Positions 6,359 to 15,377 are shown, counted from the first letter of the stretch. The stretch: DNA of 20,401 nucleotides from JAXDLH01 sp034666705 (GCA_034666705.1 JAXDLH010000367.1:1-20401), one strand, 5' to 3'. The notes: a model not told the origin generated them from the sequence alone. Translations and numbers: made by a program.

Positions 6359-7219
6359 ATGCATTTGTTCCAGCGCGCATTGATGTTGACAATTGCCCTA
6401 TTCGCGCTTACTGCCACTATTTGGCATACGACGAAGCAAGCGGTAGCCCAGGCCCAGGAGGCATCCAGCGCCGAGCCGCTCACGCCGATAATTCCGGCCA
6501 CGATTTCCGGTGCCAGCTCCATTGCGGGAGGTGGCGTCCGCGTCTGTACTAGTTGCACGGTTTCAACAGTCGACGACGAAGCGAACCCGGAAGAGTGGTG
6601 GGCAACTCCGGTCGACCCTGGTGATTTGGATACGGTGCTCCCCGACGCGGTTGGAGATGCGCTCCCAGCGTCGGGCGACCCGGCTGCTACACTCAGCCGC
6701 GCAGTGGTGGTGGAGGCGGCAACTGCTGAGGATGAGGACGACGCTGTGATCGACGCAGACGACGAAGCCCCCGCGGATCTTGCAGCATCGCGCTCCGTCG
6801 AGCCGAGCAGCCGAGGTGGGGGGCGACCACTGTCGTCCGCCGGCCAGGATGTGGCTAGCTTCGCGCGAACCCTGACGGGGATCGTCTACGCCTGGGGAGG
6901 CACGTCGCCGGCGACCGGATTCGACTGCAGTGGGCTGGTCTGGTACGTCTATCGCCAGTTTGGCGTGACCCTGGGCCGGGACAGCACGGCCCAGGCATAC
7001 AACGGGACTGCCGTGGGCCGTGACCAACTAGAGCCTGGTGACGTCATCCTGTTCGCAAATACGTACACGAGCGGCATCAGCCATACCGGAATCTACATTG
7101 GCGACGGTCAGTTCGTCCATGCAGTACAGCCTGGGGTCAGCTCGCAGATCGCCTCGCTCTCGGACGGGTACTGGGGCCGTGATTATGCGGGCGCGCGCCG
7201 GATTCTCCAGGACGAATAA
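6359..7219 (+). CDS. Secreted NlpC/P60-family cell-wall peptidase
   Basis: 286 residues from ATG 6359 (a TTG at 6332 would add nine residues). The N-terminus MHLFQRALMLTIALFAL is a signal peptide with likely cleavage after AVAQA. Residues about 35-155 are low-complexity and very acidic (EDEDDAVIDADDEAP), probably an unstructured linker, with one CTSC pair near the start. The C-terminal 115 residues are an NlpC/P60 domain: IVYAWGGTSPATGFDCSGLV with catalytic Cys190, PGDVILF, SHTGIYIGDG with His242, and QFVHAV with His254 as third residue. Such enzymes cut peptidoglycan stem peptides, usually between D-Glu and the diamino acid. No LysM, SH3 or choline-binding domain is present, so wall targeting is unclear. 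It ends 87 bp before the HD-domain gene on the same strand and may be co-transcribed with it. Confidence 0.88.
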   Translation: MHLFQRALMLTIALFALTATIWHTTKQAVAQAQEASSAEPLTPIIPATISGASSIAGGGVRVCTSCTVSTVDDEANPEEWWATPVDPGDLDTVLPDAVGDALPASGDPAATLSRAVVVEAATAEDEDDAVIDADDEAPADLAASRSVEPSSRGGGRPLSSAGQDVASFARTLTGIVYAWGGTSPATGFDCSGLVWYVYRQFGVTLGRDSTAQAYNGTAVGRDQLEPGDVILFANTYTSGISHTGIYIGDGQFVHAVQPGVSSQIASLSDGYWGRDYAGARRILQDE

Positions 7220-7306
7220 CGCGAGCGGGCGCGGCGACTCAGTAAGATATGGCCATACGCAGTTCGTATCGACCGTCACGTGGGGACGCCCCCGTCGCGA
7301 GGAGCC

Positions 7307-7942
7307 ATGGAAAATATCGCGCGGTTCATCCTCGATCGCGCCGCTGCGCACATCAAGCGCTATCACACGACGCCGATGTTCGCCCAGGAGTCAGTCGCCG
7401 AGCACTCGCACTTCGTCGCGATGATCACCCGCATCATCTGCTACGCGCTCGAGCAGGCTGGGCACCCCGTCGACACCCTGCGCGCCGTCGATCTTGCGAT
7501 GATCCATGACTACGAAGAGTCCATCAGTGGAGACATCATCAGCACGTTCAAGCACTCCGATCCGGAGTTCATCGGGCTGCTCGACCGGCTGACTGATAAG
7601 GCGATCGACCAGGTCTTCGAGACGCTGCCGAGTGACCTCGGCGCCTACTACATCGAGCTGTGGCGCGGCCACAACGCCGGTTCGATCGAGGGGGAGATCG
7701 TCTCCGTGGCGGACAAGCTGGCCGGGCTGGCGTTCGCGCAGGAGCAGCTCCATATGGGGAATCAGTTCATGGAGCCGATCTACCGCCGCTTCGTGTGGCT
7801 CATCAGCACGGTTCCATACGAGTGGTGGGATCTCGTGCGCGACCGAGTGGCCGCGGGCATGGTCGACGGCATGGACGAGCGCTCGGATCGATGGTCCTCG
7901 ACGTGGAGCGCGGTGAAAAGCCGGACCCCGTTCCTTCCGTAG
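7307..7942 (+). CDS. HD-domain 5'-deoxynucleotidase, YfbR/HDDC2-like
   Basis: 211 residues from ATG 7307, which has GAGGAG just upstream; a GTG at 7280 lacks a ribosome site. With this start the residues align with YfbR-family active-site positions at almost identical numbers: R18, H33 (SVAEHSHF), H67-D68 (AMIHDYEE), E71, D76 (SGDI) and D136 (SVADKLAGL). In YfbR these bind the divalent metal and the nucleotide; the usual Trp19 is Tyr here. The family removes the 5'-phosphate from deoxynucleoside monophosphates and acts in dNTP pool balance. The C-terminal region beyond the HD core is rich in Trp and Arg and I do not recognise it. Neighbouring dnaE on the opposite strand converges on it, a suggestive but not conclusive link to DNA precursor metabolism. 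Confidence 0.82.
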   Translation: MENIARFILDRAAAHIKRYHTTPMFAQESVAEHSHFVAMITRIICYALEQAGHPVDTLRAVDLAMIHDYEESISGDIISTFKHSDPEFIGLLDRLTDKAIDQVFETLPSDLGAYYIELWRGHNAGSIEGEIVSVADKLAGLAFAQEQLHMGNQFMEPIYRRFVWLISTVPYEWWDLVRDRVAAGMVDGMDERSDRWSSTWSAVKSRTPFLP

Positions 7943-7998
7943 GGAACATCCAGGCGTCCCCCAAGTGGATCCGCCAGCCTGTCCCGCCCGGGGCATGC

Positions 7999-8021
7999 GC
8001 CCGAGGCATGACCTCGCGGGC
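7999..8021. terminator. Possible terminator hairpin between convergent genes
   Basis: The dyad GCCC-GAGG/CCTC-(GC)-GGGC has its arms at 7999-8006 and 8012-8021 and a CATGA loop. It lies in the 110-bp gap between the stops of the HD-domain gene and dnaE. No T-run follows on either strand, so support is positional and structural only. Confidence 0.33.
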
Positions 8022-8052
8022 GAAGATGACGATGCGCCGAACCTTACGCGCT

Positions 8053-11000
8053 TTAGCGGTCGACGCGGACGGCGTTGCCGCCCAGGATGGCAGCAACCTC
8101 CTGCTCGATTTGCTCGGAGAAATGCACGCGCAGTCGATCCCCTTCCAGGCGTTTGCGACCGCCCGAGGCATAGAAGGCGATCGTATACGGGTCGTCGCCC
8201 GGCGCGCTAGTGAGCACGGCGTGTAATTGTTGCAGCCGTTGCAAATCGCGCTGCTGGTCGCCGCTTTCCTGGAAAAGCAGCGTAATATGCCTGGGGCCGA
8301 TGGGCTGCGCTTCGTGGCCCGTACTGGCGGTGGGAATCTCAGAAGCCGCGATGGTCGCCTCCGGGCTCTCCACGTAGTCGGCGACGTATGGAGTGCTCGT
8401 CTCGGCGACCAGGTCCGCTACATCAGATGAGGCATCTGCGTCGGCCCAATCGGCCATGACGGGCGTCGGCTCGTCGAGAAGCGGGGGGAGCTCCTCTGTC
8501 TCGTTCTCGCGCAGCCACTCCTCGGCGCTATCGATGAGAATCTCCGGCGTGCCGCGGCCTTCCTCGTCGCTTTGCGCATCCGCGCGGCGCACGTCAATCT
8601 TGCCCTGGACGACGACGATCGCATCCTCGCGCCAGATCTCAGAGGTGACCGCGTAGGTTCGTGGGAAAACGATAGCGTCGATGCCGCCATGCAAGTCCTC
8701 GATACGGACGATTGCCATGGTCTCCTGCTTCTTCGTGGTAACTTTGCGAACGTTCATAATGGCGCCCGCGAGCGTTACGCGCTCCCCCTTGAGCTCCTCC
8801 GAGACCTGGCTGGTATTGGCGGTGATGCGACTGGCAAGGTAGCGCGCCGCCTCCTGGAACGGATGATTGGAAAGGAAGAACCCCAGGGCATCCTTTTCCC
8901 AGGCGAGCCGTTGCTGGTCAGAGACGGGCGGCACAAGCGGCAGGGCGGTGCTCTGAGGCACGCCGGAATCGACGCCAAACAGGCTCTGCTGGCCGATACC
9001 AGCGGCCTTCTGGGCTTGCTGCGCAGCGCCGATGATGCGGTCGAGGCCAGCGACGATGCGCTCGCGTGCGCCAAGGTCGTCAAGCGCACCAGCCTTGGCG
9101 AGCGCTTCTAGCACGCGCTTGTTGATCGTGCGCAAGTCGACGCGCTCACACAGGTTGTCGAGTGAGGTGTATGGGCCGTGCTGCGCGCGCTCCTCGACGA
9201 TGAGCCGCGCCGCACCCTCGCCGACGTTTTTGATCGCGCCGAGCCCGAAACGGATCGCCTGGGCGCCATTCACTGTTTCGACCGAGAAGCCGAGCCGGCT
9301 GTGGTTGACGCTCGGGCTGAGTACCGCTATCCCAAGCCGCCGACATTCGCCGGCGGCCGCGACGACTTTCTCCGTGTCATCGCCTTGAGTGGTAAGCATC
9401 GCCGCCATGTATTCGGCTGGGTACGTACATTTGAGGTAAGCGGTCTGATAAGCGATATAGGCGTAGCAGTACGCGTGCGCCTGGTTGAAGGCGTAGCCGG
9501 CGAACGGCTCGATGTACTCCCAGATCTTCGCAGCCACCGCTGAGTCGACGCCGTTCTCCTTGGCTCCATCGAGGAAGCTATCCCGCTCGCGCTTCATCTC
9601 CTCGGCGATCTTCTTGCCCATAGCGCGGCGCAGATTGTCGGCGTGGCCCAGGCTAAAGCCAGCGATGGCCCGCACGATCTGCAGCACCTGGTCCTGGTAC
9701 ACGATGACCCCGTAGGTGTGCTTCAGGATCGGCTCCAGACTGGGGTGCAGGTAGCTAATCGGTCGCCGGCCATCTTTCGCGGCGACGTACGTGGGGATGT
9801 GCGCCATGGGCCCGGGCCGATAGAGCGCGATTACGGCCGCGAGATGGTGGACGTTGGTCGGGCGGAACTCCCGCAGGGTGCGCCGCATGCCGCCGCCTTC
9901 CAACTGGAAGACGCCGGTGGTATCGGCGCAGCAGAGCATGTCGAACGTGGCTGGATCGTCGAGCGGCAATTGCTGAAGATCGAGCCGCACGCCTCGCGTC
10001 TCTTCGATCATGTTCAGGGCATTCTCGAGGAGCGTAAGGTTCGTGAGCCCGAGGAAGTCCATCTTGAGCAGGCCGATCGTCTCGACGGCGTGCATCTCGT
10101 ACTGGGTCATGATCACGTTCTCGCCGCGTGCGCCGCGCATCAGCGGCACGTGATTGACGAGCGGCTCACCAGACACCACGATGCCCGCGGCATGGGTAGA
10201 GGCGTGGCGCGTGATCCCCTCCACCGTTCGCGCGGAATCGATCAGTCGCTTGATGTGCTCCTGTTCGTCGTAGAGCTGGCGCAGCTCCGGGGTGGCAGCC
10301 AGCGCCTTGTCGAGCGTCATGCCGACCGGCAGGGTTGGCACGAGCTTGGCCACCTTGTCGACCTCGGAAAGCGGATAGCCGAGGGCGCGACCTGCATCGC
10401 GCAGCGCGGCGCGCGCGAGCAGTCGCCCGAACGAGATGATCTGCGCCACGTGGTCGCGGCCATACTTCTGCGCGACGTACTCGATCACCTCTTCACGGCG
10501 CCCATCCGCGAAGTCCATATCGATATCGGGCATCTGTACCCGCTCTGGATTGAGGAAGCGCTCGAAGGTGAGGCCGTGGGCGATTGGATCCACGGTTGTG
10601 ATGCCAAGGCAATAGAGGATCAGCGAGCCGGCTGCTGAGCCTCGGGGGCCGCACAGGATGCCCTGGCTCCGCGCATACATCGCGAAGTCCCACACGAACA
10701 GAATGTAGGCGGCGAACCCCGTAGTCCGTACCACGTCCAGCTCGTACTTGAGCCGCTCCTTGATCTCCTCCGTGACGAGCTCATACCGCTTGGGCAGGTT
10801 CTCCCAACTGGTGCGGGCGAGATAGTCCATCGGCGTCTCGCCCTCCGGCACGAAGTGCAGGTTGGGGAAGTCGAGCCTGCCGAAGGTAAGCTCGAGGTTG
10901 CACTTCTCGGCGATCTCCATCGTGCTGCGGAGACCTTGGGGCGCCTCGGTGCCGAAGAGCTGGTACATCTCTTCCGTGCTCTTCAGGTAGTGCTCGCCGG

Positions 11001-11727
11001 TGTAGACCTTCAGTCGTTTGGGGTCATCGACGAGCGAGTTGGTCTGGATGCAGAGCAGCAAGTCCTGGGCGTCGCAATCGTCCTTGGTCGTGTAGTGGGA
11101 GTCGTTCGTGCAGACGAGCTTGAGGTCGAGCTCCTTTGCGAGGCGGGTGACCCCGCGGTTGATACCGGTCTGAAAGTCGATCCCGTGGTTCTGCAGCTCC
11201 AGATAGAAATCCTCAGGGCCAAACAGCTCACGATAGAACGCCGCGGCGTTGCGCGCCTTGTCCTCCTCCTCATGCCGCAGGGCCCAGGCGACCTCTCCCG
11301 AGGCGCACGCGGAGAGGGCCACCAGCCCTTCGCGGTGCTGGGCGAGCAGCTCGTGGTCGATGCGCGGTCGGTAATAGAACCCGTCGAGGTGCGCCTTCGT
11401 CGTAAGCGCCAGCAGGTTGTGGTAGCCGACCTCGTCTTTGGCGAGGAGGATCAGGTGGGAGGCGCTGCGGTCGGGCGCCTCTTTGTCCGTGTGCTTACGC
11501 GGGGCGACGTACGCTTCGACGCCGACGATCGGTTTGATACCGGCCTTTTGTGCAGCCTGGAAGAACTCGATCGCACCGAAAAGGACGCCATGGTCCGTGA
11601 GCGCCACCGCCTGCTGACCGTGCTGCTTGGCCTGGCCGACGAGGTCTGGAAGGCGTGAGAGGCCGTAGAGCATCGAGTACTCGGAGTGGACGTGGAGATG
11701 CGTGAACTCCGGGGCGGTCTGCGCCAT
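8053..11727 (-). CDS. dnaE: DNA polymerase III alpha subunit (replicative polymerase)
   Basis: 1224 residues, a DnaE1-type C-family polymerase. Domains in order: an N-terminal PHP domain beginning FTHLHVHSEYSMLYGLSRL, with LTDHGVLFGAIEFF, KPIVGVEAYVAPR and CTNDSHYT, retaining many metal-site histidines; a polymerase core with GPRGSAAGSLILYCLGIT; catalytic PDIDMDF (Asp401 and Asp403, the same positions as in E. coli) and the third Asp in LLKMDFLGLTNL (about 558); fingers and beta-binding regions with YRPGPMAHIP, YGVIVYQDQVLQI and FAGYAFNQAHAYCYA; an OB domain with VTLAGAIMNVRKVTTKKQETM; and a C-terminal segment after an acidic linker. ATG 11727 is preceded by GGAGG at 6-nt spacing. It is monocistronic as seen here. 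I found no convincing sigma-70 promoter in the 149 bp upstream, only a small CTACC/GGTAG dyad (11785-11799). Confidence 0.97.
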   Translation of the reverse strand: MAQTAPEFTHLHVHSEYSMLYGLSRLPDLVGQAKQHGQQAVALTDHGVLFGAIEFFQAAQKAGIKPIVGVEAYVAPRKHTDKEAPDRSASHLILLAKDEVGYHNLLALTTKAHLDGFYYRPRIDHELLAQHREGLVALSACASGEVAWALRHEEEDKARNAAAFYRELFGPEDFYLELQNHGIDFQTGINRGVTRLAKELDLKLVCTNDSHYTTKDDCDAQDLLLCIQTNSLVDDPKRLKVYTGEHYLKSTEEMYQLFGTEAPQGLRSTMEIAEKCNLELTFGRLDFPNLHFVPEGETPMDYLARTSWENLPKRYELVTEEIKERLKYELDVVRTTGFAAYILFVWDFAMYARSQGILCGPRGSAAGSLILYCLGITTVDPIAHGLTFERFLNPERVQMPDIDMDFADGRREEVIEYVAQKYGRDHVAQIISFGRLLARAALRDAGRALGYPLSEVDKVAKLVPTLPVGMTLDKALAATPELRQLYDEQEHIKRLIDSARTVEGITRHASTHAAGIVVSGEPLVNHVPLMRGARGENVIMTQYEMHAVETIGLLKMDFLGLTNLTLLENALNMIEETRGVRLDLQQLPLDDPATFDMLCCADTTGVFQLEGGGMRRTLREFRPTNVHHLAAVIALYRPGPMAHIPTYVAAKDGRRPISYLHPSLEPILKHTYGVIVYQDQVLQIVRAIAGFSLGHADNLRRAMGKKIAEEMKRERDSFLDGAKENGVDSAVAAKIWEYIEPFAGYAFNQAHAYCYAYIAYQTAYLKCTYPAEYMAAMLTTQGDDTEKVVAAAGECRRLGIAVLSPSVNHSRLGFSVETVNGAQAIRFGLGAIKNVGEGAARLIVEERAQHGPYTSLDNLCERVDLRTINKRVLEALAKAGALDDLGARERIVAGLDRIIGAAQQAQKAAGIGQQSLFGVDSGVPQSTALPLVPPVSDQQRLAWEKDALGFFLSNHPFQEAARYLASRITANTSQVSEELKGERVTLAGAIMNVRKVTTKKQETMAIVRIEDLHGGIDAIVFPRTYAVTSEIWREDAIVVVQGKIDVRRADAQSDEEGRGTPEILIDSAEEWLRENETEELPPLLDEPTPVMADWADADASSDVADLVAETSTPYVADYVESPEATIAASEIPTASTGHEAQPIGPRHITLLFQESGDQQRDLQRLQQLHAVLTSAPGDDPYTIAFYASGGRKRLEGDRLRVHFSEQIEQEVAAILGGNAVRVDR

Positions 11728-11876
11728 CGACGTCCTCCAGTGGCAGCATGCGGCCGAATCCGCGCAACCTGCGTGATTCGCTAGCTACCGCAATGGTAGT
11801 GGAGCGACGCTGACGCGCAGACCAAGGCAGCGCATCTCAAACACGTCAACGCCGCAACATCAGGGTGGAGGAGCTA

Positions 11877-12334
11877 ATGGTTGCGAAAGCGAAGACTCAG
11901 ACGGTGGCAGAAATCGAGGCGCGACGCGAATTGCCCAAGATCGCTCGGTCATTGTCCTCTGATGCCGCGGGCGGACCGCATCCCTCTCGTGCGCGCCGGT
12001 GGCTTGTGGGCCGTGCATGCCAAGATCGACGGCCACCTCGATGCGCTGCTCGCGTTGGACACAGGGGCCGAAGTCTAGCCGCGAGCTTGACCGGTGAAGG
12101 TCAGAGAGTTCTCAGGCGCCAGCGGATCTTCGGCGTAGGCCAAACCGAACCGCTTGCGGTCGTATCGCTGCGCTCGATTCAAATCGGTGGGTTCTGGCTG
12201 GGAGATATTGAGGCGTTCGTCTATGACTTACCCGCCCAGATGCCTACGCACGGGCTTGTAGGTCTCACGTTCTGTCCCGCTACCGGCTGACGTTCGAGTT
12301 CGAGCGCCGGACGCTGGTCCTGCGCGAGCCCTAG
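11877..12334 (+). pseudogene. Frameshifted retropepsin-like aspartic protease remnant
   Basis: A very strong Shine-Dalgarno (GGAGGAG) precedes ATG 11877, but the coding signal then jumps frames. Frame 1 gives MVAKAKTQTVAEIEARRELP. From about 11960 a second frame gives IPLVRAGGLWAVHAKIDGHL followed by LLALDTGAEV, then TAG at 12076; the LDTGA motif carries the catalytic Asp of retropepsin-fold proteases. From about 12100 the first frame again gives FGVGQTEPLAVVSLRSIQIG, then DIEAFVYDLPAQMPTHGLVGLTF. One missing base near 12272 shifts to a third frame giving LSRYRLTFEFERRTLVLREP and TAG at 12334. Together the pieces read as one single-domain aspartyl protease (DTGA motif, 'GLxGxxFL' and 'RLTFDFERRTL'-type ending). 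At least three frame changes make a functional product unlikely. A sequencing error cannot explain several independent shifts easily. Confidence 0.72.
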
Positions 12335-12383
12335 CATAGACTTGGTCGAGTCGCGATGACTCGGAGGCAGTGTGAGATCCGGA

Positions 12384-13838
12384 TCAGATCCGGTCGAGCT
12401 GGCGCTTTAGCAGGTCGTTGACGACCCCCGGATTCGCCTTGCCGCGCGTCGCCTTCATCACCTGGCCGGTCAGGAATCCCATAGCGCTTGTCTTGCCGGC
12501 CTTATAGTCGGCCGCAGCCTGCGGGTTCGCGGCAATCGCTTCGGCCACGGCACGGTCGAGCTCGGAGGTATCGCTAATTTGCGCGAGCCCGCGCTCGGCA
12601 ATAAGCGCCTTGGGAGGCTGACCGCTCTGGGCAACCTCTTCAAGTATTCCTTTGGCCATCGCCTGGCTGACGGTTCCGTCGTCTACGAGCGTGAGCAGCT
12701 CAGCAAGGTGGTCTGGAGTGACGCGCGTGCCCTCCACTTCGACGTTCAGCGACCGCGCGACTCTGAATAGCTCACCCTGGATCCAGTTCGCAACAATTTT
12801 CGGGTTTGCGTACCGCGCGATTACGCTTTCGAAATAGGTAGAGGTTCCAAGCGAGGAAGTAAGCTGCACCGCGTCATAGTGGCTCAGGCCGAAATCGCGC
12901 ATGTACCGCTCGCGGCGGGCGTCGGGCAGCTCGGGCAGTCGGGCTCGAAGTTCGTCGACCCACTCGCGCCCCACAAAAATTGGCGGCAAGTCGGGCTCGG
13001 GAAAATAGCGGTAGTCGTGCGCGTCCTCTTTGGACCGCTGGGAAACGGTAATGCCACGATCGTCGTCCCAGCCGCGCGTCTCCTGCGCAACCCGCTCGCC
13101 GCGTTCCAGCACCTCGGCCTGGCGAATCATCTCATACTCAAGGGCGCGCTGGACGGAGCGTGCCGAGTTGAGGTTCTTCACCTCAACCTTGGTTCCGAAT
13201 CGTTCGGTGCCGACGGGGCGGAGCGACACGTTTACGTCGCAGCGCATCGCGCCCTCCTCCATATTGCCGGTTGACACACCGAGCGTTTGCACGGTGAGCC
13301 GAAGCTTCTGGAGATAGGCACGCCCCTCGGCGGGTGAGCGAATATCCGGCTCGCTGACGATCTCGAGCAGGGGCACGCCAGCGCGGTTGAGATCCACCAG
13401 GCTCCGCAGCGAGCCGCGCTCACGCTTGTGCGTGAGCTTGGCGGTGTCCTCTTCAAGGTGGGCCCGAGTGATCCCGATGCGCCGCGTCTCACCGTCCACG
13501 TCGATGTCGATCCATCCGTTGACGTTGAACGGACGATCATACTGGGAAATCTGGTACCCCTTCACGAGGTCCGGATAGGGGTAATTCTTCCGGTCGAACT
13601 TCGACGCCTCTGGAATCTCACAGTTCAGCGCCAGCCCTGCCATAAAGGCGTATTCCACGGCCTGCCGATTGATAACCGGCAGGACCCCGGGCAGCGCCAT
13701 GCAAACGGGACAGACGTGGGTGTTCGGCTCGGCGCCAGCGTATGCCGCACTGCAGCCGCAGAACATTTTGCTCTTCGTCTGGAGCTGGACGTGGACCTCA
13801 AGTCCGATGACGGGCTCGTACGCGGTTGCTGCTACCAT
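12384..13838 (-). CDS. gatB: Asp-tRNA(Asn)/Glu-tRNA(Gln) amidotransferase subunit B
   Basis: 484 residues from ATG 13838, with AAAGG just upstream; upstream in-frame sequence to 14000 overlaps gatA and has no family resemblance. The start AYEPVIGLEVHVQLQTKSKM is typical. Zinc-binding cysteines lie in FCGCS and CPVC, followed by MALPGVLPVIN, the tRNA-phosphorylating core (RKNYPYPDLVKGYQISQYD, LNRAGVPLLEIVSEPDIRSP, EEGAMRCDVNVSLRP, GTKVEVKNLNS, DYRYFPEPDLPP) and a C-terminal YqeY-like tail with TSAMGFLTGQVMKATRGKAN. GatB activates mischarged Glu-tRNA(Gln) or Asp-tRNA(Asn) and holds the tRNA while GatA delivers ammonia. It lies 79 nt after gatA in the gatCAB operon. A TACAAT hexamer sits about 12 nt before the ATG without a matching -35. 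Confidence 0.96.
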   Translation of the reverse strand: MVAATAYEPVIGLEVHVQLQTKSKMFCGCSAAYAGAEPNTHVCPVCMALPGVLPVINRQAVEYAFMAGLALNCEIPEASKFDRKNYPYPDLVKGYQISQYDRPFNVNGWIDIDVDGETRRIGITRAHLEEDTAKLTHKRERGSLRSLVDLNRAGVPLLEIVSEPDIRSPAEGRAYLQKLRLTVQTLGVSTGNMEEGAMRCDVNVSLRPVGTERFGTKVEVKNLNSARSVQRALEYEMIRQAEVLERGERVAQETRGWDDDRGITVSQRSKEDAHDYRYFPEPDLPPIFVGREWVDELRARLPELPDARRERYMRDFGLSHYDAVQLTSSLGTSTYFESVIARYANPKIVANWIQGELFRVARSLNVEVEGTRVTPDHLAELLTLVDDGTVSQAMAKGILEEVAQSGQPPKALIAERGLAQISDTSELDRAVAEAIAANPQAAADYKAGKTSAMGFLTGQVMKATRGKANPGVVNDLLKRQLDRI

Positions 13839-13917
13839 TGCGCCTTTATTGTACGGCGAAGAGTGCAGTCGGGGCCGACAGTGGGTGGCTTCGTTGCATT
13901 CGAACCACTGCGTGGTC

Positions 13918-15375
13918 TCAGCCGATTGCTGGGATCGTGGGGCGCCAATCGCTCGCACGCTCATAGGCGGCCGCCACCCGCAAGATCGTCTCTTCGCCAA
14001 GCGCAGGCCCGATGATCTGCAGGCCTACGGGGAGTCCATCAGAGAGCCCGCAGGGCATGCTGAGCGCCGGGAGGCCGGCAAGACTTGGAGGTAGCGTGCA
14101 TACGTCCGAGAGGTACATCGTTAGCGGGTCCTGCGTCCGGGCTCCGAGCGGGAATGCCACGGAGGGCGAGGTAGGCGCGACCAGGGCGTCGAACCGCTGG
14201 AAGGCCGCATCGAAGTCGGCCTTGATCAGCGTCCGCACTTTCTGGGCTTTCAAGTAATACGCGTCATAGTAGCCCGATGAAAGCGCGTAAGTCCCAAGCC
14301 TGATGCGGCGCTTCACCTCGGTGCCGAAGCCCTCGCCGCGTGAGCGCATGTACGAGTCTTCCACACTCTTTACATGCGGCGCCCGATAGCCGTATTTCAC
14401 GCTGTCGTAGCGCGCGAGATTGGCGCTGGCCTCAGCCGGCGCGATCAGGTAGTACGTGGCGAGGGCATATTGCGAGTGGGGGAGCGACACCGCGCCGACT
14501 TCGGCGCCAAGCTCCACCAGCGTATCGATCGCGCGTCGCACCGCCGTTTCGACGCCTGGCTCCATACCGGCGACAAAATACTCATCCGGGATCCCGATGC
14601 GCATGCCATGAAGGTCGCCGTCGAGCCGGGCAGCGTAGTCCGGCACGGGCTCCGGGAGTGAGGTCGAATCAAATGGATCCTGACCGCTGATCGTGCGCAA
14701 CATAAGCGCACAATCTGCCACGTTGCGCGCGAAGGGCCCGACCTGATCGAGCGACGATGCGAACGCGATCACGCCGTAGCGGGAGACGCGGCCATAGGTC
14801 GGCTTGATCCCGACGACGCCACAGAGCGCCGCCGGCTGGCGGATTGATCCACCAGTGTCGGTGCCGAGCGCCGCGGCTGCAAGCCCCGCGGCCACCGCGG
14901 CCGCCGAGCCACCGCTCGATCCCCCGGGAACCCGGTCGAGGTCCCAGGGGTTGTGAGTCGCCATGAACGCGGAGTTCTCGGTGGACGAGCCCATCGCGAA
15001 CTCGTCCATGTTCGTCTTGCCCAGGAGCACCGCGCCCGCCTCGGCGAGCTTCGCGACGACGGTAGCATCATAGGGCGGGACGAACCCTTTCAGGATCCGT
15101 GACGCGCACGTCGTCTCGATGCCAGTCGTACAGAAGATGTCCTTAAGGGCGATCGGCACGCCAAGGAGCGGAGCCTCTTCTCCGCGCGCCCGCGCTTCAT
15201 CCGCACGATGGGCGTCGGCCCGGGCGCGATCGGCCGTCACGGTGAGATAGGCCTGCACCTGTGGATCGACCTGCGCGATCCGTTCAAGGTACGCGTCGGT
15301 CAACTCGACGGAGGAGATGTTGCCCGCCCGAAGCTCCGCGAGCGACTCGTGGATCGTCAACTCATGCAGCGCCAT
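13918..15375 (-). CDS. gatA: Asp-tRNA(Asn)/Glu-tRNA(Gln) amidotransferase subunit A
   Basis: 485 residues, standard length, an amidase-signature enzyme that hydrolyses glutamine and channels ammonia to GatB. The Ser-cisSer-Lys triad is intact: K78 in GVPIALKDIF, S153 in PGGSSGGSAAAVAAG and S177 in GTDTGGSIRQPAALCGVVG, matching known GatA numbering within one residue. Other family segments include LGKTNMDEFAMGSSTENSAF, KPTYGRVSRYGVIAFASSLD, GYRAPHVKSVEDSYMRSRGE, GFGTEVKRRIRLGTYALSSG and GLPVGLQIIGPALGEETILR. ATG 15375 lies 2 nt after the gatC stop, indicating one transcript. Together with gatC and gatB it implies that the organism makes Gln-tRNA and/or Asn-tRNA by transamidation. Confidence 0.97.
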   Translation of the reverse strand: MALHELTIHESLAELRAGNISSVELTDAYLERIAQVDPQVQAYLTVTADRARADAHRADEARARGEEAPLLGVPIALKDIFCTTGIETTCASRILKGFVPPYDATVVAKLAEAGAVLLGKTNMDEFAMGSSTENSAFMATHNPWDLDRVPGGSSGGSAAAVAAGLAAAALGTDTGGSIRQPAALCGVVGIKPTYGRVSRYGVIAFASSLDQVGPFARNVADCALMLRTISGQDPFDSTSLPEPVPDYAARLDGDLHGMRIGIPDEYFVAGMEPGVETAVRRAIDTLVELGAEVGAVSLPHSQYALATYYLIAPAEASANLARYDSVKYGYRAPHVKSVEDSYMRSRGEGFGTEVKRRIRLGTYALSSGYYDAYYLKAQKVRTLIKADFDAAFQRFDALVAPTSPSVAFPLGARTQDPLTMYLSDVCTLPPSLAGLPALSMPCGLSDGLPVGLQIIGPALGEETILRVAAAYERASDWRPTIPAIG

Positions 15376-15377
15376 GA

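Noticed and set aside
6385..6415. TTGACA at the start of the NlpC/P60 gene as a promoter
   Set aside because: It lies inside the signal-peptide coding sequence, and no acceptable -10 follows at 16-18 bp.
9643..11658. Long open frames on the plus strand opposite dnaE (about 330 and 270 codons)
   Set aside because: They lie wholly inside the strongly supported dnaE gene on the other strand, have no recognisable motifs and reflect the GC-rich codon pattern.
12379..12393. 15-bp palindrome CCGGATC-A-GATCCGG at the gatB stop
   Set aside because: It overlaps the last codons of gatB, gives at most a 5-bp RNA stem and has no T-run; probably chance.
13839..14000. 54-residue N-terminal extension of gatB
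   Set aside because: It overlaps the gatA 3' end, has no GatB resemblance, and the ATG at 13838 has a ribosome site directly before the conserved start.
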